Assembly: GCA_020433835.1 (NCBI GenBank)
Contig: JAGRBY010000178.1
Location: 1-11,978, forward strand
Origin: Anaerolineae bacterium
Lineage (GTDB): Bacteria > Chloroflexota > Anaerolineae > 4572-78 > J111
Reading direction: 5' to 3'
DNA length: 11,978 nt
Shown here one piece after another: positions 6,603 through 11,978 of the stretch (position 1 is the stretch's first letter; each line of letters begins with the position of its first letter). The translations under genes were made by a program, and so were the position numbers. The notes below the pieces were generated by a model. It made no database searches. It was not told the DNA's origin and saw nothing but the letters and a program-made list of their open reading frames with translations.

Positions 6603-7589
6603 GTGACCACCCATTCTCAGGCTACCCCAAAATGGCTTGTCGGCGTTGACGTTGGCGGCACAAAAATCAGTACCCTACTCGTTGATAACGATTTCAACGA
6701 GCGCGGCCAGCTAACCGTAGCCACCGATTTAACCAATCCCGATTACACGCTAACCGGCATTATCAGCGCTGTCGAAAAAACTTTGGCGCGCGGCGGCGTG
6801 CACCGCGATGAGGTTGCGGCTATCGGCCTGGGTGTTCCGGGTCAGGTCGATGACCAAAGCGGCACGGTGACCCTGGCCGCCAACCTGAATTGGTACGATT
6901 TTCCGGCCGGCGAACTGTTGTCCGGCGCTCTGGGTGTGCCTTGCTTTTTGGAAAATGATGTCCGCGTGGCCGCCTTAGAAGCCTATCGTCACCTGCGCCA
7001 TGACGATATCACATCATTGGCTTATGTCAATATCGGCACCGGAGTCGCCGCCGGTTTAATTTTAGAAGGGCGACTGTACCGGGGCGCACACGGTATGGCC
7101 GGAGAGATCGGTCATATCATCATCGAACCCGACGGCCTGGCTTGCAAATGTGGCGCTCGGGGCTGCCTGGAAACGAGAGCCGCCGGACCGGCCATTGCCC
7201 GCGCCGGGCAGGAAGCAGCCCAACAGCAAACCGACTCACGGCTGGCCAACCATACCAAGGTCACTACCCAGCATGTGTACGAAGCAGCTCAGGCCGGCGA
7301 TACTGCGGCTCTCTACCTGACGCGCCGGGTAGGCCGATATCTAGGCCAAGCGCTGCAAGCCCTGGTCATGAGCTACGACATCGAACGCATTATCTTGGGC
7401 GGCGGCGTAACCCGGGCCGGCGATGCTTTTTTGCAGCCGATTATCGAGTCTTGGACTCACTTACGGCAAAATTCGCCACTGGCTGAGGCTCTGCTGCAGC
7501 CTAATATGATCCATTTGGCCGATCCAAGCCGCAATATGGGAGCCTGGGGAGCCGCCGCTCTGGCTGAGCATCATATAAAACATCTATAA
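6603..7589 (+). CDS. ROK-family sugar kinase (glucokinase/N-acetylhexosamine or fructokinase-like)
   Basis: The 328-residue product is the usual length for ROK hexokinases, cytoplasmic enzymes that phosphorylate glucose, fructose, mannose, allose or N-acetylhexosamines with ATP. Key residues look complete: phosphate loop VGVDVGGTK (13-21), GLGVPGQVD (75-83), catalytic base Asp119 in LENDVRVAAL, second loop GTGVAAG (145-151), sugar-binding EIGH (168-171) and zinc motif CKCGARGCLE (181-190). There is no DNA-binding domain. In the base motif, VRVAA replaces the common ANAAA, which may affect specificity. Start is GTG at 6603; an ATG overlapping it at 6601 is followed directly by a stop and cannot be used. 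SD AGGA lies about 7 nt upstream. It shares an operon with the ROK regulator. Substrate may be the imported monosaccharide or GlcNAc released by the GH20 enzyme; the sequence does not decide. Confidence 0.92.
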   Translation: MTTHSQATPKWLVGVDVGGTKISTLLVDNDFNERGQLTVATDLTNPDYTLTGIISAVEKTLARGGVHRDEVAAIGLGVPGQVDDQSGTVTLAANLNWYDFPAGELLSGALGVPCFLENDVRVAALEAYRHLRHDDITSLAYVNIGTGVAAGLILEGRLYRGAHGMAGEIGHIIIEPDGLACKCGARGCLETRAAGPAIARAGQEAAQQQTDSRLANHTKVTTQHVYEAAQAGDTAALYLTRRVGRYLGQALQALVMSYDIERIILGGGVTRAGDAFLQPIIESWTHLRQNSPLAEALLQPNMIHLADPSRNMGAWGAAALAEHHIKHL

Positions 7590-7606
7590 TTTTTTTTACT
7601 TTACGC

Positions 7607-7631
7607 TTTGTAAATTTATTTAACTTACAAA
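7607..7631. promoter_or_regulatory. Candidate AT-rich operator between ROK kinase and binding-protein genes
   Basis: TTTGTAA (7607-7613) and TTACAAA (7625-7631) form a perfect 7-bp inverted repeat with an AT-rich 11-bp centre. Size and base make-up resemble known operators of ROK regulators such as NagC/Mlc, though the sequence differs. It does not match the GTGAGCC element upstream of the ROK regulator. No convincing sigma70 promoter was found beside it. Confidence 0.3.
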
Positions 7632-7641
7632 CGTCTTGGGC

Positions 7642-7663
7642 AAAAAAATAGGGGATTTCCCCT
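7642..7663 (-). terminator. Terminator-like hairpin facing the minus strand
   Basis: AGGGGATTTCCCCT (7650-7663) folds into a short GC-rich stem. Read on the minus strand it is followed by TA-like junction bases and seven T (7648-7642), the form of an intrinsic terminator for leftward transcription. No leftward gene ends here, since both flanking genes point right, so it would only stop antisense transcription out of the binding-protein gene. Confidence 0.35.
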
Positions 7664-7683
7664 GTCATCCAAGCGATGACAGG
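7661..7683. repeat. Perfect 9-bp hairpin before the second binding-protein gene
   Basis: CCTGTCATC (7661-7669) and GATGACAGG (7675-7683) pair perfectly around a 5-nt loop. It shares bases 7661-7663 with the neighbouring AGGGGA/TCCCCT hairpin, so the two cannot form fully together. In the plus-strand leader it ends 42 nt before the GTG start. It could be an mRNA-stabilising or switching element; no role is proven. Confidence 0.5.
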
Positions 7684-7725
7684 CATCATATTTGTATCAA
7701 TATTTAACAATCCAGGAGGATAACT

Positions 7726-9198
7726 GTGATAAAGAAGCATATTTGGTTGTTGGTTACACTCTTCACCCTTGTCGCTCTGACCTTGGCGGCCTGCGGTGGG
7801 GCTGCGACTCCCGCTCCGGCCGCTCCCAGCGAACCGGAAGACGAGCCGACGGTAGAAGAGCCGGTTGAAGCTGCCGCCACCGAAGAAACCGTTGCGGAAG
7901 AACCGACAGAAGCCGCCGAAAGTACGGCAGAGAGCGATACGACTACAGAAACCGGCACCGGCTCTTTTCTTGAGCGTGCTATGGCCGGCGAATTTGCCGG
8001 CACAGAAGTCAGCGTCAGCGGCCCGATGGTCGGCGAAGACGCGCTGAAGTTCGATCAGGCCGTAGTACCGTTTGAGGAAGCCACCGGCATTGATGTAAAA
8101 TACGAAGGTACCAAAGAATTCGAGGCCAATATCTCGGTGCGCGTCGATGCTAACGACGCCCCCGACATCGCCGACTACCCGCAGCCGGGTCTGCTGGCCA
8201 ACTTCGCCCGTGAGGGTAAAATCGTTGATGTCAGTAGCTTTATGGATATGGCCACCTTACAAAGCAATTACAACCAAAGCTGGCTCGATATGGCCACGAT
8301 GGACGGCCCCGACGGCCCGCTGATGGCCGGCGTTTGGCATCGTGTCGCCGGTAAGAGCATCATTTGGTATCCTAAAGCCCAATTCGATGCCGCCGGCTAT
8401 GAAGTGCCCCAAACCTGGGACGAACTGATGGCACTGACTCAAACCATTGCCGACGACGGCGACACCGCCTGGTGCATCGGCATCGAAAGTGGGGCGGCTA
8501 CCGGCTGGGTCGCCACCGACTGGATCGAAAACATTATGCTGCGCACAACCTCGCTGGAAAATTACGATAAGTGGGTTGTCGGCGAACTGCCCTTTAATTC
8601 GCCCGAAGTGAAGCACGCCGCGGAAGTTATGTCCGACATCTGGCTAAATGAAGAATACGTGGATGGTGGAACCGCCGGTATCGTCGGCACCTTCATCGGT
8701 GATTCGCCGGTTGGCATGTTTACCGATCCGCCCCGCTGTTGGCTGCACGCCCAGGCCAGTTGGATTGTTGATTTCTTTGGCGAAGGGCTGGAACCCGGCG
8801 TTGATTACGATTTCTTCTACATGCCGCCCATCGACGAGCAGTACGGCAAACCCGTGCTCGTAGCCGGCGATATTATGGCCATGCACAACGACCGCCCCGA
8901 AGTACGCGCCTTAATGGAATATTTCTCCACCGGAGCCAGCGTCGAGTCGTGGGTCAAGGCCGGTGGAGCGATTTCCCCTCATTACGACTCCAGCCTGGAT
9001 TGGTACTCCAACGACATCGACCGGGGCGTGGCCCAAATCATTTTGGAAGCTGACAGCGTTCGGTTTGATGCCTCCGACCTGATGCCGGGTGAAGTCGGTG
9101 CCGGTTCCTTTTGGAAAGGGATGACCGATTACATCAGCGGCGTCGCCGACCTCGATACTGCCTTGCAAGAAATTGATGACGGTTGGCCGAAGAGATAG
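7726..9198 (+). CDS. Extracellular solute-binding lipoprotein, family 1 (CUT1 sugar type, AglE-like)
   Basis: The 490-residue product has signal peptide 1-22 with lipobox LAAC (Cys23), then a tether of about 55 residues rich in Pro, Glu, Ala and Thr (24-78). The mature domain has the family-1 sugar-binding layout: VVPFEEATGIDVKYEG (113-128), NDAPDIADYPQPGLLANF (143-160), an IIWYPKAQFDAAGYEVPQTWDE stretch in which a Trp-rich hinge is expected, and a long C-terminal half with GDIMAMHNDRPEVRALMEYFSTG. This type binds oligosaccharides or glycosides for CUT1 importers, which need two different permeases; neither is present in the window. Resemblance to alpha-glucoside-binding AglE proteins is from memory and modest. 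The start is GTG with a perfect SD (AGGAGG, 7714-7719) 6 nt upstream. It is followed by the GH20 gene, which suggests an amino-sugar oligosaccharide ligand (inference). Confidence 0.9.
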   Translation: MIKKHIWLLVTLFTLVALTLAACGGAATPAPAAPSEPEDEPTVEEPVEAAATEETVAEEPTEAAESTAESDTTTETGTGSFLERAMAGEFAGTEVSVSGPMVGEDALKFDQAVVPFEEATGIDVKYEGTKEFEANISVRVDANDAPDIADYPQPGLLANFAREGKIVDVSSFMDMATLQSNYNQSWLDMATMDGPDGPLMAGVWHRVAGKSIIWYPKAQFDAAGYEVPQTWDELMALTQTIADDGDTAWCIGIESGAATGWVATDWIENIMLRTTSLENYDKWVVGELPFNSPEVKHAAEVMSDIWLNEEYVDGGTAGIVGTFIGDSPVGMFTDPPRCWLHAQASWIVDFFGEGLEPGVDYDFFYMPPIDEQYGKPVLVAGDIMAMHNDRPEVRALMEYFSTGASVESWVKAGGAISPHYDSSLDWYSNDIDRGVAQIILEADSVRFDASDLMPGEVGAGSFWKGMTDYISGVADLDTALQEIDDGWPKR

Positions 9199-9200
9199 GG

Positions 9201-9236
9201 TTAGTTAGTTTGTTAGTTTGTTTGACAGTTCGTTAG
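9201..9236. repeat. Degenerate tetranucleotide repeat, TTAG/TTTG units
   Basis: Nine 4-nt units in phase: TTAG, TTAG, TTTG, TTAG, TTTG, TTTG, ACAG, TTCG, TTAG. The run starts 2 nt after the binding-protein stop codon. The last unit, with the G before it, also pairs with CTAAC at 9286-9290. It looks like a decayed simple-sequence repeat. Confidence 0.6.
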
Positions 9237-9290
9237 CAATACGTTCTACGTTCCACGGCTAAAGCGCGTGGAACGTAGAACGTAACTAAC
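9232..9290. repeat. Long hairpin built from ACGTTC(T/C) heptamers
   Basis: The arms 9240-9257 and 9267-9284 are perfect 18-bp complements; a further 5-bp GTTAG/CTAAC pair (9232-9236 with 9286-9290) extends the stem past a small bulge. Each arm contains a tandem heptamer, ACGTTCT then ACGTTCC then ACG. The loop is 9 nt. A weak T-rich stretch (CTCTTTT, 9291-9297) follows, so it could stop plus-strand transcription between the binding-protein and GH20 genes. Heptamer make-up suggests a dispersed genomic repeat rather than a simple terminator. Confidence 0.8.
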
Positions 9291-9315
9291 CTCTTTTAGA
9301 ATCGAGCAACATCAT

Positions 9316-11157
9316 ATGTCCCAAGCGTTTATTCTCTTACCAACGCCGCGCCACATAACCATTCTAGAAGGTACAGCCACCCTGCCCACCGAGCGGCTTA
9401 TCGCCCTCGACAGCAGCGATGCCCAGGCGCTTTTCTTCACCGCCCAACAAGTGCAACAGGCCTTGCATACCCACGCCGCCGTTGATTGGTCGATTGTCGC
9501 CGGAACGGGTCTCGCCACGGAGCAAATCGGGCTGCGGTTGAGTGTGGTGCCGGGCGCGATGCCCAATCCCCAAGGCTACCGTTTAATCATCACCGCCGAG
9601 AGCATATCCATCACCGCTGCTACGCCGACCGGCCTTTTTTACGGCAGCCAGACATTTATCCAAATTTTAAGCCAACAGCCGAACGCCCTACCCTGCCTGC
9701 GCATCGACGATTGGCCCGATTTCGCCCAGCGCGGCGTTATGCTCGATATCAGCCGCGACAAAGTCCCAACGATGGCAACGCTGTTCGATTTGATCGACCG
9801 GCTGGCAACCTGGAAAATCAACCAGCTTCAGCTCTACACCGAACACACCTTCGCCTACCGCAACCATCCTGAAGTGTGGGCCAACGCCTCGCCGATGACC
9901 GGGCAAGAGATTTTGGCCCTGGACGCCTACTGCCGAGAACGCTACATCGAACTGGTGCCAAACCAGAACACGTTTGGCCATATGCGCCGCTGGTTAACCC
10001 ATCCACGCTATCGCCCACTGGCCGAATGCCCCGATGGTTGCGATACGGAGTGGGGCTATTTCGATGAGCCGTTTACCCTCTGTCCCGGCGACCCCGGCAG
10101 TATCGAACTACTGCGCACGCTTATGGATGAACTGCTGCCCCATTTCAGCAGCCGCCAATTCAACATCGGCGGCGATGAAACGGTTGACCTTGGCCAGGGG
10201 CGCAGCCGGGAAACTGTCGCCGAACGGGGCAAAGGGCGGGTTTATCTCGACTTCCTGCTCAAAATTTATCGCGAGGTCAAAGCACGTGGCCGGACAATGC
10301 AGTTTTGGGGCGATATTATTATGGCCTATCCCGAGTTGGTGCCGGAACTGCCCCGCGACAGCATCGTTATGGAGTGGGGCTACGAAGCCGACCATCCTTT
10401 CGATGAACACGGGGCCAAATTCGCCCAGGCCGGCCTGCCCTACTACGTTTGCCCCGGCACATCCGCCTGGAACACCATCGCCGGGCGAACGACGAATGCG
10501 CTGGGAAATCTGCGCTCGGCGGCAGTCAACGGCCTTAAGCATGGCGCGATTGGCTATCTTATCACCGATTGGGGCGACAACGGCCATTGGCAGCCGCTGC
10601 CGGTGAGTTATGTGGGCTTCGCTTACGGGGCGGCGTTGGCCTGGGCTGTCGAAGCCAACCGCAATCACGCTATCGACCGGCTCATCAGCCGCCACGCCTT
10701 CGAAGATAACACCGGCACGTTGGGACGCATCGCCGTCAATTTGGGCGACGCTTACCTACAGCCCGACCTTCTTATTCACAACAATTCGCTGCTTTTCAAG
10801 CTGCTGCAAGAAACACCGTCGGAAATTACGGCCCGAACAGAGCTGCGCGCCGAAAAACTGCGCGATACGCTGACCTATATCGATCAGGTGATGGGCGATC
10901 TCTCCCAGGCCCGCAGCACCCGACTCGACGCCGATTTACTCCAGCACGAGTTTCACTGGGCTGCCGCGATGCTCCGCCACGCCTGCCGCCGGGGATTGTG
11001 GGCAATGGACGACACTAACACCACGCTTCGTCACGCCTTGGCGCAAGAAGCAGACGATTTACGGACCGAACATCGTTTCATCTGGCTGGCTCGCAATCGC
11101 AGCGGCGGTTTAGCCGACAGTCAGGCCCATTTGGAAAAAATGAGACGTGATTATTAA
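9316..11157 (+). CDS. Glycoside hydrolase family 20 beta-N-acetylhexosaminidase (cytoplasmic)
   Basis: The 613-residue product has an N-terminal GH20b-type domain (about 5-130, with GYRLIITAESISITAATPTG at 87-106) and a GH20 TIM-barrel from about 135 (FAQRGVMLDISRDKVPT). The catalytic pair is Asp287-Glu288 in FNIGGDETVD; the Asp orients the substrate acetamido group and the Glu is the acid/base. Aromatic subsite motifs FWGDII (330-335), MEWGYEADH and TDWGDNGHW are present. The enzyme removes terminal GlcNAc or GalNAc from beta-linked glycans. There is no signal peptide, so it should act inside the cell on imported oligosaccharides, which fits the binding-protein gene upstream. A C-terminal helical stretch of about 120 residues follows the barrel. 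The RBS before the ATG is weak, and the repeat hairpin lies only 25 nt upstream. Family assignment is firm; exact glycan is not. Confidence 0.94.
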   Translation: MSQAFILLPTPRHITILEGTATLPTERLIALDSSDAQALFFTAQQVQQALHTHAAVDWSIVAGTGLATEQIGLRLSVVPGAMPNPQGYRLIITAESISITAATPTGLFYGSQTFIQILSQQPNALPCLRIDDWPDFAQRGVMLDISRDKVPTMATLFDLIDRLATWKINQLQLYTEHTFAYRNHPEVWANASPMTGQEILALDAYCRERYIELVPNQNTFGHMRRWLTHPRYRPLAECPDGCDTEWGYFDEPFTLCPGDPGSIELLRTLMDELLPHFSSRQFNIGGDETVDLGQGRSRETVAERGKGRVYLDFLLKIYREVKARGRTMQFWGDIIMAYPELVPELPRDSIVMEWGYEADHPFDEHGAKFAQAGLPYYVCPGTSAWNTIAGRTTNALGNLRSAAVNGLKHGAIGYLITDWGDNGHWQPLPVSYVGFAYGAALAWAVEANRNHAIDRLISRHAFEDNTGTLGRIAVNLGDAYLQPDLLIHNNSLLFKLLQETPSEITARTELRAEKLRDTLTYIDQVMGDLSQARSTRLDADLLQHEFHWAAAMLRHACRRGLWAMDDTNTTLRHALAQEADDLRTEHRFIWLARNRSGGLADSQAHLEKMRRDY

Positions 11158-11176
11158 GAATGTTGGCTCAACCATC

Positions 11177-11978
11177 TCAGTTAGCCCACGGCGGCAGGCC
11201 ATTATCGAAATTGTAGTAGAAGGTTTGCAACGGCAGACGGAAGTCGATGACGTCTGTGCCGACGGAGGCAGTTGACTCGCCGTTGATGAGAACGCGGGCG
11301 ATGAAGTCGGCGATGGTTGCCATATCGGCTTCACGCAGGCCCAGGCGTGTAATCTCGATGGTGCCGATGCGCAGGCCGCTGGGGCGATCCCAATCTTCGG
11401 GGCCATCGCCGGGGATGAGGTTTTTGTTGGTGATGATGTTGGCCTCGGCCAGCCGGTGCGCGACATCAAGCCCACCGCCGTAGGGCTTGACGTTGGCAAT
11501 GACCTGGTGGGTCTGGCTGTAGCCCCGGTCGGCACCCAGCATCGTAATGCCCCGCTCGTCCAGGGCACGGCCTAACGCCTGCGAATTTTTGACGATTTGG
11601 GCCATGTAGCGCTGCCCATATTCGATCATCTCGGCGGCGGAGACGGCCAGCGCGGCCACGCGGTTAACTTGGTGGGTGGCGACCAACACCGGGAAGATGG
11701 CCTCGGTCAGCGGCTTCGTTAGCTGGGGGTCGTTCCACATCATCATGCCGCTCTGAGGGCCGCTGAAGGTCTTGCCGGCCGAGCCGGTTAAAATTACCGC
11801 CCCCTCGTTTAGCGGGTCTTGAAATTGCCCCCCCGCAATCAACCCGGCCTGGTGCGCCCCATCGAAAACAAACTGACCACCCCACTCGGCGATGACGTCG
11901 CTCATCTGGCGTACCGGCAAGGGGAAGAGCGTCATCGACATACCCATGACGACCAATTTCGGCTGCACCCGGCGAGCC
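11177..11978 (-). CDS. Serine hydroxymethyltransferase-family PLP enzyme, C-terminal part (partial)
   Basis: The frame is open at the window edge (codons ARR precede VQPKLVVMG), so about 266 of some 420 residues are seen and the N-terminus is missing. Family marks, numbered from the GTG at 11968: PKLVVMG (3-9), DGAH (36-39; Asp for the PLP ring nitrogen), the PLP lysine Lys66 in TGSAGKTFSGPQSG, and SGLRIGTIEITRLG with the carboxylate-binding Arg. Ordinary GlyA has THKT(L)xGPRGG around the lysine, so His to Gly and Arg to Gln changes are visible here. It could be a serine/glycine hydroxymethyltransferase of a divergent clade, or a related aldolase or transaldolase. It converges with the GH20 gene, 19 bp apart, and has no evident functional link to the sugar locus. 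Confidence 0.85.
   Translation of the reverse strand, partial: ARRVQPKLVVMGMSMTLFPLPVRQMSDVIAEWGGQFVFDGAHQAGLIAGGQFQDPLNEGAVILTGSAGKTFSGPQSGMMMWNDPQLTKPLTEAIFPVLVATHQVNRVAALAVSAAEMIEYGQRYMAQIVKNSQALGRALDERGITMLGADRGYSQTHQVIANVKPYGGGLDVAHRLAEANIITNKNLIPGDGPEDWDRPSGLRIGTIEITRLGLREADMATIADFIARVLINGESTASVGTDVIDFRLPLQTFYYNFDNGLPPWAN

Noticed and set aside
7590..7597. Run of eight T directly after the ROK kinase stop codon as a terminator
   Set aside because: No stable hairpin precedes it; only a weak TATA/TATA pairing is possible.
7676..7706. Promoter ATGACA with AT-rich -10 before the second binding-protein gene
   Set aside because: No good -10 at 16-18 bp, and the start would lie inside the Shine-Dalgarno.
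7501..7740. 79-codon minus-strand open frame across the gap between ROK kinase and binding-protein genes
   Set aside because: It overlaps the kinase C-terminus and the next gene's start, has no SD I can see, and no recognisable similarity.
9201..9290. CRISPR-like array
   Set aside because: Units are only 4 or 7 nt, without spacers, and no cas genes are present.
10034..10606. 190-codon plus-strand and 195-codon minus-strand (10108-10695) open frames inside the GH20 gene
   Set aside because: Both overlap the GH20 catalytic domain in other frames; their amino-acid make-up (Arg/Pro/Ala-rich or Gly/Phe-rich) is typical of shadow frames in GC-rich DNA.
11110..11568. 152-codon minus-strand open frame overlapping the SHMT-family gene
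   Set aside because: Ser/Pro/Thr-rich shadow frame; the overlapping frame has intact SHMT motifs.
1..11978. A wholly new defence or mobile system
   Set aside because: No transposase, integrase, nuclease, toxin or phage-like gene is visible; every complete gene belongs to a known family, almost all in sugar uptake or metabolism. Novelty, if any, is in the regulation and in the kinase-like and SHMT-like proteins.

Overview
The window reads as a carbohydrate-uptake locus from a free-living bacterium, most likely a member of the Chloroflexota (Anaerolineae/Ardenticatenia-like). The basis is inference: two lipoproteins with a short signal peptide, a lipobox and a long Ala/Pro/Glu/Thr-rich tether, moderately GC-rich genes with AT-rich control regions, and the gene mix of RbsABC-type transporter, cytidylate-kinase-like protein, ROK pair and cytoplasmic GH20. 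No rRNA, tRNA, IS element or CRISPR array is visible.

Layout. (1) 4911 down to 1, minus strand: an operon in the order substrate-binding lipoprotein, RbsC-type permease, RbsA-type double ATPase, cytidylate-kinase-like protein, RbsD/FucU-family mutarotase, then the first codons of an unidentified gene that leaves the window. Gaps after the permease are 14-26 nt up to the mutarotase, and most genes have a clear Shine-Dalgarno (SD) site. A strong GC hairpin lies between the binding-protein and permease genes. (2) 4912-5388: a 477-bp divergent control region. It holds two facing sigma70-like promoters, each with a copy of the same 12-bp element in its spacer, and a long predicted leader for the transporter operon that contains several hairpins and an isolated perfect SD. 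(3) 5389 to 7589, plus strand: a ROK-family repressor followed 20 nt later by a ROK-family sugar kinase. (4) 7726 to 11157: a second, unrelated family-1 sugar-binding lipoprotein with no permease genes nearby, a repeat/hairpin spacer, then a cytoplasmic family GH20 beta-N-acetylhexosaminidase. (5) 11978 down to 11177, minus strand: the C-terminal two thirds of a serine-hydroxymethyltransferase-family enzyme, convergent with the GH20 gene.

How it may work together (inference): the ROK repressor controls its own operon and the divergent transporter through the shared element. The transporter brings in a monosaccharide (the binding protein looks like the fructose/ribose/mannose group), the mutarotase interconverts its anomers, and a kinase (the ROK kinase, or possibly the cytidylate-kinase-like protein) phosphorylates it. 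The second binding protein and the GH20 suggest import of amino-sugar oligosaccharides and their cleavage in the cytoplasm. Most of the window is recognisable sugar metabolism. The least explained parts are the control region at 4912-5388, the kinase-like gene inside the transporter operon, the repeat hairpin at 9201-9290 and the unusual active-site motif of the SHMT-family enzyme.
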